Positions 34,875 to 43,436 of a stretch of 64,000 nt of DNA are shown piece by piece (the first letter of the stretch is position 1; every line of letters starts with the position of its first letter). This DNA is from Dyadobacter sediminis. Its GTDB lineage: Bacteria > Bacteroidota > Bacteroidia > Cytophagales > Spirosomataceae. Location: the NCBI RefSeq assembly GCF_005860765.1, contig NZ_VCEI01000025.1:434001-498000 (forward strand). Direction: 5' to 3'. The notes under the pieces were generated by a model. The model was not told the DNA's origin. It ran no database searches and saw only the letters and a list, made by a program, of their open reading frames with translations. The position numbers and the translations under genes are program-made.

Positions 34875-35504
34875 TCAGCTTTTCAGAAGGTTCTGATAAT
34901 CCGCAGCGGTATCAATATCGATGCTTCCGGCTGGAAAAGGAAGCGTTGTAACATCGTTTTCATATTTTTTCAAAAGCTTTTTGGCCCCGTCTGCACCGTT
35001 CAATTTCAGCAGTATATCAAAATATTTTTTACTGAAAAAAACAGGCGTTCCGATGGTATCGTCATAAGCGCAGGCCGCAATGCCGGCACCGGTTTCTTCC
35101 GATTTTTGAAACAATGCATTGAAAATATCTAAAGTAACAAACGGCTGATCGCTGACCGCAATAATGGCGCCTTTGACCAAAGGATTTACTTCCAGCAGCT
35201 TTGCAATTCCTGCTGCTACGGATGAACCCATGCCCGTTTCCCAGTTTGCGTTAAAGGCCTGATGAAATGATAATGGTTCAAGCTCTTTTTCGATTGAAGT
35301 TGCGCCGGAACCCGTTACGACAACAACTTCCAGGCCGGCAGCTTCAATCGCAGCTTCCACAATATGTCGGATCAGGGTTTTATCCTGGTATTTCAGCAAT
35401 TGTTTAGGCTCACCGAGGCGGGACGAATTGCCGGCTGCAAGAATAACGATGCCGTATTTGGAGTTTGACTGCATTTTCAGGATTCCGAGGTTTGTATCGC
35501 ACAA
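34875..35504 (-). CDS. Nucleotidyltransferase of the MocA/MobA type (molybdenum cofactor cytidylyl- or guanylyltransferase)
   Basis: Protein of 209 residues with the nucleotidyltransferase signature VILAAGNSSRLGEPKQLL and the acidic metal-binding segment AIIAVSDQPFV. The family adds CMP or GMP to molybdopterin before insertion into xanthine-dehydrogenase-like enzymes. It overlaps the end of the XdhC gene by 28 bp and is the last of three overlapping genes (cysteine desulfurase, XdhC, MocA-like), which supports a role in maturing a molybdenum hydroxylase; the enzyme itself is not in the window. MocA is favoured over MobA by the XdhC context. Confidence 0.85.
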   Translation of the reverse strand: MCDTNLGILKMQSNSKYGIVILAAGNSSRLGEPKQLLKYQDKTLIRHIVEAAIEAAGLEVVVVTGSGATSIEKELEPLSFHQAFNANWETGMGSSVAAGIAKLLEVNPLVKGAIIAVSDQPFVTLDIFNALFQKSEETGAGIAACAYDDTIGTPVFFSKKYFDILLKLNGADGAKKLLKKYENDVTTLPFPAGSIDIDTAADYQNLLKS

Positions 35505-36679
35505 AGGAAATCTTCGCGTGCCGTTTTTGCATAATCTACTTTCTGATCCGTACGGCTGTGAATAGGTTCGGATTTTTCGCGTAACGAAATACCGGTTCTC
35601 CCGTTCAAAACCGCCTTGATTTCGGCCAGTACGGACAAGGCAATTTCTTCGGAAGTTTCAGCCCCGATATCCAGCCCGACCGGCCCGAATACTTTTGACT
35701 TCTGCTGTTCGGAGATTGTCATTCCGTTATTTTCCAGTTCATCAAACATCCTTTCCAGCTTTTTTCTTGGTCCCAGAGAACCTATGTAAATGCATTCTTC
35801 CAACGCAATCAGTTCTTTGAGCAAAGCCAGATCGTAGTTGTAATTATGTGTCATCAATACGAAAAAAGTCCGTGAGTCCACGCTGATCAAGTTCAGAACG
35901 CCTGACGATTTGGTTACAAAGACATGTTTGGCTTTTGGAAAACGCTGTATGGTTGCATGTCCGGCGCGGCCGTCCACAATGGTAATTTCCCAGCCCAGTA
36001 CAGAAGCCATTTCCATCAATGGAATGGTGTCGTTCCCGGCTCCGGCAATCACAAGTAACGGCGGAATTTTCAGGTATTCTACAAATCCGGTGAGTTTCTG
36101 GTTCTTGAAACTGAATGTCCTGAAAGCCGATTCCTGTCTTTCTTTAGCCAGATCCGATTCGTCCTGTAAAATCGTATTGAAATCGGTTTCAGCTAAATTG
36201 CTGACAGTAATCTGATCCGTCTCAAGGTCCAGATAACAGGTTCCCGGCTGATTTGCGTTTCTGGAATGAAGCGAAAACAAAGTGATCAGTACCGCGTTCT
36301 GCCTTTTTTCGGCAACTCTTTTCAGCAAGGCGACCGGATGATTCGGCTGATCGGGAAGAATGGGTTCGAAGAGAATATGTACGATGCCGTTACAGCCAAG
36401 TTGAACGCCGAGTGTTGTGTCCGTTTCGTCGGTTGTATCGTAAGTAACCAGTTTGTTTTTTTGCTGCGAAATGGCAAGCAATGCTTTCCGCAGCGCATCG
36501 CCTTCCAGGCATCCGCCGCTGATCGCACCGGTAAGCTGCCCGTCGTCTGTCACCAGCATGCGTGCGCCGGGGCGGCGGTAAGAGGAGCCTTCTACATGTA
36601 CAACGGTTGCAAGCGCCATTTTCTTTCCGGCGGTTACGGCACGTTCATAGGATTTTATGATGTCCGTAATTTCTTTCAT
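35477..36679 (-). CDS. XdhC/CoxI family molybdenum-hydroxylase maturation protein
   Basis: Protein of 400 residues with the two XdhC parts: N-terminal VHVEGSSYRRPGARM and GAISGGCLEGDAL (about 25-65), and a C-terminal Rossmann domain starting LLVIAGAGNDTIPLM (about 205) with VDGR. XdhC binds molybdenum cofactor, protects it while a cysteine desulfurase sulfurates it, and hands it to the dehydrogenase. Here it overlaps the desulfurase gene by 35 bp and the MocA-like gene by 28 bp, so the three are made together. Confidence 0.92.
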   Translation of the reverse strand: MKEITDIIKSYERAVTAGKKMALATVVHVEGSSYRRPGARMLVTDDGQLTGAISGGCLEGDALRKALLAISQQKNKLVTYDTTDETDTTLGVQLGCNGIVHILFEPILPDQPNHPVALLKRVAEKRQNAVLITLFSLHSRNANQPGTCYLDLETDQITVSNLAETDFNTILQDESDLAKERQESAFRTFSFKNQKLTGFVEYLKIPPLLVIAGAGNDTIPLMEMASVLGWEITIVDGRAGHATIQRFPKAKHVFVTKSSGVLNLISVDSRTFFVLMTHNYNYDLALLKELIALEECIYIGSLGPRKKLERMFDELENNGMTISEQQKSKVFGPVGLDIGAETSEEIALSVLAEIKAVLNGRTGISLREKSEPIHSRTDQKVDYAKTAREDFLCAIQTSES

Positions 36680-37829
36680 TACGATGTTCTTTAACTATTT
36701 TGGAAATGATTTGAACGGCATGCGAAAGCTCGTCATCAGTTGAAAACCTGCCGAAGCTGAAACGAAAGGAATTATGGATCATTTCATCCGACAGGCCCAT
36801 TGCTTTCAGTACATAACTGGGTTCGAGCGTTGCAGACGTACATGCAGAACTTCTTGAAAAAGCCATGTTGTTTCCGGCTTCAAAAATCAGTTTTTCACCG
36901 TCTATATACCGGAATGAAATGTTCGTCGCATGCGGAAGCCGCAGGCTGTCTTTTCCGTTGATGTGAACGTCGCCTAATTCAAATAACTGGTTTTCAAGAG
37001 TATTACGGAGCAGCGTTAACCTTTCGTTTTCAGCATCCATTTCCTCATTGCATAATTCACAGGCTTTGCCGAGACCCACAATTCCGGGTACATTGAGCGT
37101 ACCGCTGCGCATGTTGCGTTCATGGCCTCCGCCATCAATCTGGGATATAATGGAAACTGCCGGATGTTTTTTCCTGACAAAAAGCGCGCCTGTTCCTTTC
37201 GGGCCGTATATTTTATGAGCGCTGAACGTCAGCAGATCAATGTTGTCTGAATTTACATTAACAGGAATTTTGCCCACAGCCTGCGTTGCATCGGTCATAA
37301 ACGGAATTCGGTATTGTCTGGCTATATTTCCGATTTCCTGAACGGGCTGGATGACGCCGGTCTCATTGTTGGCATACATCACCGAAATGAGAACGGTTTG
37401 ATCCGTAATTTCCTTTTCAAGTTCAACAAGATCGATGGTGCCCTGTCCGGAAACCGGCAGATAAGTAACGCGGGTTCCTGTTTTTTCAAGATGCCTGCAC
37501 GTATCCAGAACGGCTTTATGCTCCGTGGCAACCGTGATGATGTGTTTGTTCTGACCGGGAAAATTTTCCAGAACGCCTTTGATGGCCAAATTGACCGCTT
37601 CCGTAGCGCCTGAAGTAAACACGATTTCATGCGGATGCGCGCCGATGAGCGCGGCCACATTTTCACGTGCGATATCAACGGCTTCTTCTGCTTCCCAGCC
37701 ATACGAATGCGTACGGCTGGCGGCGTTGCCGAACTTCTCTGTAAAATAAGGCAGCATTTCCTCCAGAACCCTCGGGTCCATCGGCGTTGTTGCATTATTG
37801 TCAAGATATACGGGCAGTTTCAGAGCCAT
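36645..37829 (-). CDS. Cysteine desulfurase (NifS/IscS family)
   Basis: Pyridoxal-phosphate enzyme of 394 residues that removes sulfur from cysteine. The PLP-binding lysine is in TFSAHKIYGPKGTGAL and the active-site cysteine in FSRSSACTSATLEPSYVLK; YLDNNATTPMDPRV opens the protein as in IscS. In Rhodobacter capsulatus a dedicated desulfurase (NifS4) supplies sulfur to XdhC-bound molybdenum cofactor; the overlap with xdhC here suggests the same specialisation rather than general Fe-S assembly. No iscU-like gene is adjacent, which agrees. Confidence 0.93.
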   Translation of the reverse strand: MALKLPVYLDNNATTPMDPRVLEEMLPYFTEKFGNAASRTHSYGWEAEEAVDIARENVAALIGAHPHEIVFTSGATEAVNLAIKGVLENFPGQNKHIITVATEHKAVLDTCRHLEKTGTRVTYLPVSGQGTIDLVELEKEITDQTVLISVMYANNETGVIQPVQEIGNIARQYRIPFMTDATQAVGKIPVNVNSDNIDLLTFSAHKIYGPKGTGALFVRKKHPAVSIISQIDGGGHERNMRSGTLNVPGIVGLGKACELCNEEMDAENERLTLLRNTLENQLFELGDVHINGKDSLRLPHATNISFRYIDGEKLIFEAGNNMAFSRSSACTSATLEPSYVLKAMGLSDEMIHNSFRFSFGRFSTDDELSHAVQIISKIVKEHRNERNYGHHKIL

Positions 37830-37890
37830 TCAGTTGCAATGTTGTTCTGATTCAAGAAAACAAAAACATTATTTATAGTTCAATATAAAC

Positions 37891-37924
37891 AAAAAACCAT
37901 CCCATTTTATGCATGAGATGGTTT
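37891..37924 (-). terminator. Minus-strand terminator-like hairpin
   Basis: On the minus strand AAACCATCTCAT pairs with ATGGGATGGTTT (one mismatch) and is followed by TTTG, extending the T-run of the stem. It lies upstream of the cysteine desulfurase gene and could insulate it. Confidence 0.55.
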
Positions 37925-38284
37925 CTGAAACTAAAACGAACAGGTTAACTACAATTATGAAGATCTTCAAGCCATTTCATTCACTGAACCAGCTTACGAT
38001 TTAACATGGTATTGGTTGGTATTAATCAGAATAATAGCAAACACGTTTGTTATGCTATTTAATGCCTTGAACGATGCCGAAACAATCCGGTTTTTGTAAC
38101 CGAAAACCAGAATTTACCTGATTTTCAATTCCTATCCAAAGGAGCTTACAGGCAATTAAAACGCAATTAAATGCGACTTAAAATGCGGTTAAAGTTGAGA
38201 AGACTCAACTTTCCCGGCCAGGACAGAAAAAAAGCACCCATACTTCCCGCCATGCAGGAATGGTTTAATAAATTGATACCTAAA

Positions 38285-38317
38285 TTGAAACTTATTAGTT
38301 ATTTTTGTGTTAAACCC
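38285..38317 (+). promoter_or_regulatory. Promoter of the peroxiredoxin gene
   Basis: TTG at 38285-38287, a 22-bp spacer and TATTTTTG at 38310-38317 match the Bacteroidota consensus, 44 bp before the ATG. Confidence 0.6.
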
Positions 38318-38360
38318 TACAAGGTTAGTAGATTAATTTTTTCATTTAAATATTAAGATT

Positions 38361-38996
38361 ATGTCACTTCGACTAGGAGATATTGCACCGGATTTTGAGG
38401 CAAACACCACACAAGGGCCTATTAAGTTTCATGAATGGTTAGGTAACAGCTGGGGATTGCTGTTTTCGCATCCGGGCGATTTTACGCCGGTTTGTACCAC
38501 CGAACTGGGAAGAACAGCTCTTTTGACCGGTGAGTTCGAAAAACGCAATGTGAAAGTCCTTGCGGTAAGTGTGGATGATATTGATTCGCATAATCGATGG
38601 ATTCCGGATATCAATGAAGTTAACAATACAGAAGTCAATTATCCGATTATAGCGGACGAAAACCGTACAGTGGCTGAGCTTTACGATATGATCCATCCGA
38701 ATGCCAGTGAAAGAGCTACCGTACGTTCGGTGTTTATCATCGGGCCGGACAAAAAGATCAAACTTACGCTGACATACCCGGCATCTACAGGACGTAATTT
38801 CACAGAAATCCTGCGTGTCATTGATTCTCTTCAGCTGACTGCCAACTATTCCGTTGCCACACCGGCAGACTGGAATGACGGTGACGATGTGATTGTTGTG
38901 CCTGCGGTAAGTACCGAAGATGCTGAAAAGAAATTTACAAAAGGTTTGAATATCGTTAAACCATATCTGCGTTACACGCCTCAGCCTAACAAATAA
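38361..38996 (+). CDS. 1-Cys peroxiredoxin (Prx6 type)
   Basis: Reduces peroxides with a single active-site cysteine. The 211-residue protein has HPGDFTPVCTTELGR with the peroxidatic cysteine, and no other cysteine anywhere, which places it in the 1-Cys (Prx6) group; the extended C-terminus (TPADWNDGDDVIVVP) is also typical. It is a single-gene unit with its own promoter, ending at a 23-bp perfect inverted repeat. Confidence 0.95.
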   Translation: MSLRLGDIAPDFEANTTQGPIKFHEWLGNSWGLLFSHPGDFTPVCTTELGRTALLTGEFEKRNVKVLAVSVDDIDSHNRWIPDINEVNNTEVNYPIIADENRTVAELYDMIHPNASERATVRSVFIIGPDKKIKLTLTYPASTGRNFTEILRVIDSLQLTANYSVATPADWNDGDDVIVVPAVSTEDAEKKFTKGLNIVKPYLRYTPQPNK

Positions 38997-39007
38997 TTCT
39001 GCTGAAA

Positions 39008-39064
39008 AGCAGTAAACAGAAATGAGGATGCCCGTTTTGAACATCCTCATTTCTGTTTACTGCT
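39008..39064. terminator. Bidirectional terminator: 23-bp perfect inverted repeat
   Basis: Bases 39008-39030 and 39042-39064 are exact reverse complements around an 11-nt loop. It lies between the convergent ends of the peroxiredoxin gene (38996) and the membrane-protein gene (39075). There is no long T-run on either side, so it may act as an RNA-stabilising or transcription-blocking stem rather than a classic terminator. Confidence 0.7.
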
Positions 39065-39074
39065 ATACGGAAAA

Positions 39075-39797
39075 TCAGCTTTCAATTACTTCTGCCGGCT
39101 TGGTAACTTCTTCACCATAATAAATCATATGTCTGGCTGCCTGATAATAAAACCAGATGGAAGCGCCCATGGTAATATGGCTGATGTCATTATAATTGAA
39201 CCACGGTCCGAAACTGAATTTCAGCGCGTGCAGGCCGGCGGATGCAGCCCCTAAAAAGGTGGCGATGAATACATCTTTGCTGCCCGGATCTTTCTTTTGT
39301 CTGTAAACATAGATCTCAATCATGAAAAGCATTAGGAACAGTCCGTAGAATGCATGTATCTCAACAATGAGAAAGTTGAGCGTAACAAAAGTCAGTACAA
39401 AGAAAATGGACAGTTCTACATAATTAAGCCAGCCGAGGATCAGTCCGCCTCTTCGTTGCAGCAGTGGTTTTACATGCCAGATAGCGGCACGTTCCATCAG
39501 TGCAACAGCGATCATACTGGCAAACCAGCCCGGGATTTTGCCCCGCATTCCTGTCATATACAAAAAGCCATGCCCCAAAACACCGCCGATGGCCGTTGCA
39601 ATTCCCATAAAAAGAAAAAAGTACTGAAGCTGCCTGTACATGCGGTGCGTACGATGCAGCTTGCCAAGCTGAACAAACGCATAGATACAAATGACGGTCA
39701 TCATCAGGCTTGAGATAACAGTCGAAGGTTCTAAAATAGTAATTCCGAAAACCTGGATCTGATGAACCTTGCTGAAATCAATGGCAACATCATTCAT
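39075..39797 (-). CDS. Multi-pass membrane protein, histidine-rich, unknown function (DUF6962-like)
   Basis: Protein of 240 residues with about seven hydrophobic helices. Histidines cluster near helix ends: GHGFLYMTG, EIHAFYGLFL, GLHALKFSFG and SHITMGASIWFYYQAARH. This topology and the histidine distribution recall the seven-helix CREST group (alkaline ceramidases, PAQR receptors), but I cannot align the conserved Ser/Asp/His set with confidence, so it remains a guess; the Pfam label is from memory. Single gene, convergent with peroxiredoxin and divergent from the TonB-dependent receptor. Confidence 0.75.
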   Translation of the reverse strand: MNDVAIDFSKVHQIQVFGITILEPSTVISSLMMTVICIYAFVQLGKLHRTHRMYRQLQYFFLFMGIATAIGGVLGHGFLYMTGMRGKIPGWFASMIAVALMERAAIWHVKPLLQRRGGLILGWLNYVELSIFFVLTFVTLNFLIVEIHAFYGLFLMLFMIEIYVYRQKKDPGSKDVFIATFLGAASAGLHALKFSFGPWFNYNDISHITMGASIWFYYQAARHMIYYGEEVTKPAEVIES

Positions 39798-40068
39798 GTA
39801 CTGAGGCGTTTTTTTGAGTAAGAAGTGAACAAATCGGTGGCTGCAATGAGCTGCAATAAAATTATACCAGTTTACAAATATTCAAATAATTACGCAAAGT
39901 TCGTTCGACTGATCCGAAACCGGGATACTGAAAATGCCTTTTCGCAGACAAAAACGTCTTCTCTGTCTATTATAAAATTTGAAGTTTCAAAGTTGTTATT
40001 TCTTTGTAATGAAAATTGTATTTAAACAGGAGACAACAAATAAGCCCTCTTTCCTTCCAGTTTGTATT

Positions 40069-42576
40069 ATGAAAAGAACATTTTTATTAAAATTCCGGAT
40101 TGCTTTGCTGGCAGTTGCGCTGGCAGCCGGCACAAGTAAAACAATGGCGCAGGCTCCCGCGCAGGAAACAAGCGAGCAGACCGTAAAAGGCAATTCCAGA
40201 ATCTCGGGAATTGTACTGGACTCAGCAGCTGCCAAAGGCGTCGAGTTTGCAAGCGTTGCATTATTCAGTGCTGCTGACAACAAAGCCATTGACGGAAATA
40301 CGGCTGACGAGACCGGTAAATTCTCCATTTCGAAAGTTGCTCCCGGTAATTACAAGCTGCTTGTTTCCTTTATCGGTTTTAAAGATAAAACCATCGGCAA
40401 CATCAGAGTGGAAAAAGGCAAAGACGTTGAACTTGGCTCCATTCAGCTGTCATCGAGCATTCAGAATCTGAAAGAAGTTACGATTACGGGCGAGAAATCG
40501 CTGATCGAGGAAAAAGTGGACCGGCTGGTTTTCAATGCTGAAAAAGACATTACTTCCAAAGGCGGCGATGCGTCCGATCTGTTGAGAAAAGTTCCGATGC
40601 TTTCGGTAGATCTGGACGGAAATGTTTCATTGAGAGGAAGCTCCAATATCCGCGTGCTGATCAATAACAAGCCTTCAACCATCATCGCCAGTAACGTTGC
40701 GGATGCATTAAAGCAGATTCCGGCCGATATGATCAAGTCGGTTGAAGTCATTACTTCGCCTTCGGCCAAATACGATGCAGAAGGTTCAGGCGGGATCATC
40801 AACATTGTAACCAAGAAAAACAATCTGCAGGGACTTACGCTGAACATTGATTCCGGCGTCGGCAACCGCGGTACGAACCTGGGGCTGAACGGCAGTTACC
40901 GCAAAGGTAAAATGGGCTTTACACTTGGCGGATTTGGCCGTGCATTTTATAATAAAGCAGAATCGTTGCTGGATCAAACTACTTTTTCAAAGGGTAATTC
41001 CTATTTGACCAAACAAACTTCGGATGCCAAAGACAGAGGTTTGTTCGGACAGTATACGCTGGGCTGGGATTATGATCTGGGCAAAAATCAGGCATTGTCC
41101 GCCGGGCTGCGTTACGGAACCAGAAATTTTATTCAGAAGCAGAATCTTTACATCAGCCAGTTTGAAAACAGTATTCTGGACCAGAACTCGCAGCGGAAAG
41201 TAGACCGCAAGGATTTGTCCGGAACCGTGGATATGAATGTGGATTACATCCGGACGTTCAAGCCGCAGCAGGAGTGGAGCATTTCAACGCTTTACAGCAG
41301 AACGAATTTAACCAACAATTTCAACACAGACTTGCTGAACGAATCCGGTGCGATCAGCGGCAGACTGAAAAATGACAACAAGAATTACAACACCGAATTT
41401 ACGTTACAAACGGATTATCAAACGCCGATTGGTAAAAACCAGCTTGTGGAATTTGGTGTAAAAGGCATTTTCCGCACTGTAAACAGCAACTTTAAATATC
41501 TGACAGCAACCGAAGCCGGCGATTTTTCACTGAGTACAGACAATCCGTCGGGCGTTTTGAACTACAACCAGAATGTAGCGGCGGGTTATGCTTCCTACTC
41601 GCTTTCGACCAGAAACAAGTATACTTTCAAGGTAGGAACAAGATACGAATTTACAGGAATAACGGCCGATCTGGGTGAAAAAGGCAGTGTCGCCATTCCG
41701 AACTACGGAAATATCGTTCCGAGCATCAACGTATCCAAAAGCATTTCCGAAAGTACAACGCTTAAAGCAGCCTATAACCGCCGGATCCAACGCCCCGGAA
41801 TTCAGCAGCTGAACCCGAATGTGAACCTTTCCAATCCGCAAAGCATCAGTACGGGAAATCCGGCTTTAAGTCCGGAACTGACGGATAATTTCGAGCTGGC
41901 AATGAGTACGAATATCAAGAAAACATATGTAAATGCGTCCGTTTTCATGCGGCAGACCAACAATTCCATTACGCAGGTCAGAATGGCCGTGGATACGTTG
42001 CAGGGTGCCATTGTAACCACTTTTGAAAACATCGGAAAGCAGCAGGCATACGGGATGAACGTTTTTGCAAACGTTTATCTGACACCGAAATGGACTCTGA
42101 ACGGAAGTGTCGACATCCTGCATTCGTACCTGGAAGGACAGGCTGTTACGGAATCCGGCACTTCGGAACGGATCAGCAATTCAGGTTTTAATTATGGCGG
42201 AAGACTGATGTCACAACTTTCACTGCCGCAGGGCTGGGGTTTGCAGGCATTTGGCTTTTACCGCGGAAAGGAAATCCAGCTGCAAGGAACGCGGACGGGT
42301 TTTTACATGTATTCGATGGGCTTCAAGAAGGATTTCGCAAATAAAAAGGGAAGCATCGGATTTGCTGCTGAAAACTTCGCTACAAAAGGCGTACGTTTTA
42401 CTTCTGACCTGAATTCGGCACAATTCATACAAACCGGACAAACGCAGCTTTACAACCGTAACTTTAAAATTACTTTCAATTATTCAATCGGGAAAATGAA
42501 CTTCAATGCGCCGAAAAAGAAAACAAAATCAGTAGACAATACGGATGTTGTCGGAGGCGGTGATGCACAGAAATAA
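40069..42576 (+). CDS. TonB-dependent outer-membrane receptor-like protein (OMP_b-brl_3 family)
   Basis: Protein of about 835 residues from the ATG at 40069, chosen because MKRTFLLKFRIALLAVALAA opens a normal signal peptide ending TMAQ. It has a carboxypeptidase-regulatory domain (GIVLDSAAAKGVEFASVALF), a plug domain (LLRKVPMLSVDLDGNVSLRG ... GSGGIINIVTKKN) and a long beta-barrel ending in FKITFNYSIGKM. The TonB box is not obvious, as usual in this subgroup. Probably takes up a small or peptide ligand; no SusD or transporter neighbour narrows it. Own transcription unit with a strong terminator. Confidence 0.92.
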   Translation: MKRTFLLKFRIALLAVALAAGTSKTMAQAPAQETSEQTVKGNSRISGIVLDSAAAKGVEFASVALFSAADNKAIDGNTADETGKFSISKVAPGNYKLLVSFIGFKDKTIGNIRVEKGKDVELGSIQLSSSIQNLKEVTITGEKSLIEEKVDRLVFNAEKDITSKGGDASDLLRKVPMLSVDLDGNVSLRGSSNIRVLINNKPSTIIASNVADALKQIPADMIKSVEVITSPSAKYDAEGSGGIINIVTKKNNLQGLTLNIDSGVGNRGTNLGLNGSYRKGKMGFTLGGFGRAFYNKAESLLDQTTFSKGNSYLTKQTSDAKDRGLFGQYTLGWDYDLGKNQALSAGLRYGTRNFIQKQNLYISQFENSILDQNSQRKVDRKDLSGTVDMNVDYIRTFKPQQEWSISTLYSRTNLTNNFNTDLLNESGAISGRLKNDNKNYNTEFTLQTDYQTPIGKNQLVEFGVKGIFRTVNSNFKYLTATEAGDFSLSTDNPSGVLNYNQNVAAGYASYSLSTRNKYTFKVGTRYEFTGITADLGEKGSVAIPNYGNIVPSINVSKSISESTTLKAAYNRRIQRPGIQQLNPNVNLSNPQSISTGNPALSPELTDNFELAMSTNIKKTYVNASVFMRQTNNSITQVRMAVDTLQGAIVTTFENIGKQQAYGMNVFANVYLTPKWTLNGSVDILHSYLEGQAVTESGTSERISNSGFNYGGRLMSQLSLPQGWGLQAFGFYRGKEIQLQGTRTGFYMYSMGFKKDFANKKGSIGFAAENFATKGVRFTSDLNSAQFIQTGQTQLYNRNFKITFNYSIGKMNFNAPKKKTKSVDNTDVVGGGDAQK

Positions 42577-42598
42577 TTGTATTTTACTCCTGTTAACG

Positions 42599-42629
42599 AA
42601 AAAAGGCCGGACTTGCTCCGGCCTTTTTT
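42599..42629. terminator. Bidirectional terminator after the TonB-dependent receptor
   Basis: AAAAGGCCGGA-CTTGC-TCCGGCCTTTT, an 11-bp stem flanked by A-run and T-run, serving both the receptor gene and the convergent lipoprotein gene. Confidence 0.92.
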
Positions 42630-42647
42630 CGTTACGACTTTTATAAA

Positions 42648-43199
42648 TTACTGATTTACTTTTCTTCCTTTCAGCGTTTCCCTTTCATTCTTGACCTGTT
42701 TCAAAAGGTCCTTTTTTACGAAGAGACGCGTTCCGCTTCCGCCCTGCAAATCAAATGTGCGTTCTTTGTATTGAAACTTGTTATTCGGCAGAATGTCCAG
42801 AAAATAATGCTGGCCGCTGAGATTGAACTTCATTCCTTTGGTATCCTGCTGCGTATCGTCCCAGGAAACGTTGATAACGCCGTTGTCCGAACTTAGTGCA
42901 ACGCCGGGCGTAAAAGGAAGCACATTGATCGTCTGAATGCTTTTTCCGTTGCTCATGGTAATCTGTCCTTCCGGATTGACCTTGATATCGTTCGGGTCGG
43001 AAACTTCGCGGCGGATGTTGATGGCTTTGTCATTGAAAAACTGAACCTTGCTGATGGGAATATTGGCGGCTTCCAGGTCTCTCCGCAGATCTTCTGTAAA
43101 AACAGTGTAATTGGACAAAGGAACGGAATTCATTGTAGTACATGCAGATATCCCGCTTAACAATAGCACGCCGGCAATAAGTTTTTTAATCAGGTTCAT
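42648..43199 (-). CDS. Hypothetical lipoprotein
   Basis: Protein of 183 residues from the ATG at 43199: MNLIKKLIAGVLLLSGISAC is a classic lipoprotein signal. The mature part is a beta-rich fold without recognisable motif; NYTVFTEDLRRDLEAANIP looks like the start of a small surface domain common in Bacteroidota lipoproteins. A longer in-frame start at 43262 would put 21 odd residues in front of the signal and is unlikely. Function unknown. Confidence 0.75.
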   Translation of the reverse strand: MNLIKKLIAGVLLLSGISACTTMNSVPLSNYTVFTEDLRRDLEAANIPISKVQFFNDKAINIRREVSDPNDIKVNPEGQITMSNGKSIQTINVLPFTPGVALSSDNGVINVSWDDTQQDTKGMKFNLSGQHYFLDILPNNKFQYKERTFDLQGGSGTRLFVKKDLLKQVKNERETLKGRKVNQ

Positions 43200-43436
43200 A
43201 CTTGTGTTTCGTGTTCTTGAGAACTGGTTTGAAAATTTGGTTGAGTTATATCCTCGCCGCAATATTAAGAAAAAAGCAGGTCACTTGCCAGTTTGTTGTC
43301 CGTCACTGCTTATAATGGTGCATGACTGACAATGTGTCAGCTTGCCGGAAATATAATTGTAATTGGAACGCATATTTTTATGCAGTATTGCAACGCAGAA
43401 AGCAATTCTAAAATATAAAACCAAAACAGAATAACT

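Larger units (their letters stand above)
37830..38360. other. 531-bp intergenic region between cysteine desulfurase and peroxiredoxin
   Basis: No credible protein gene. It contains a minus-strand terminator-like hairpin (37891-37924), a perfect 9-bp hairpin AAAGTTGAG-AAGA-CTCAACTTT (38191-38212), several TTAAA/GCG-containing near-repeats around 38157-38190, and the peroxiredoxin promoter. The minus-strand terminator has no obvious upstream gene, which hints at an unrecognised small RNA. Confidence 0.5.
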
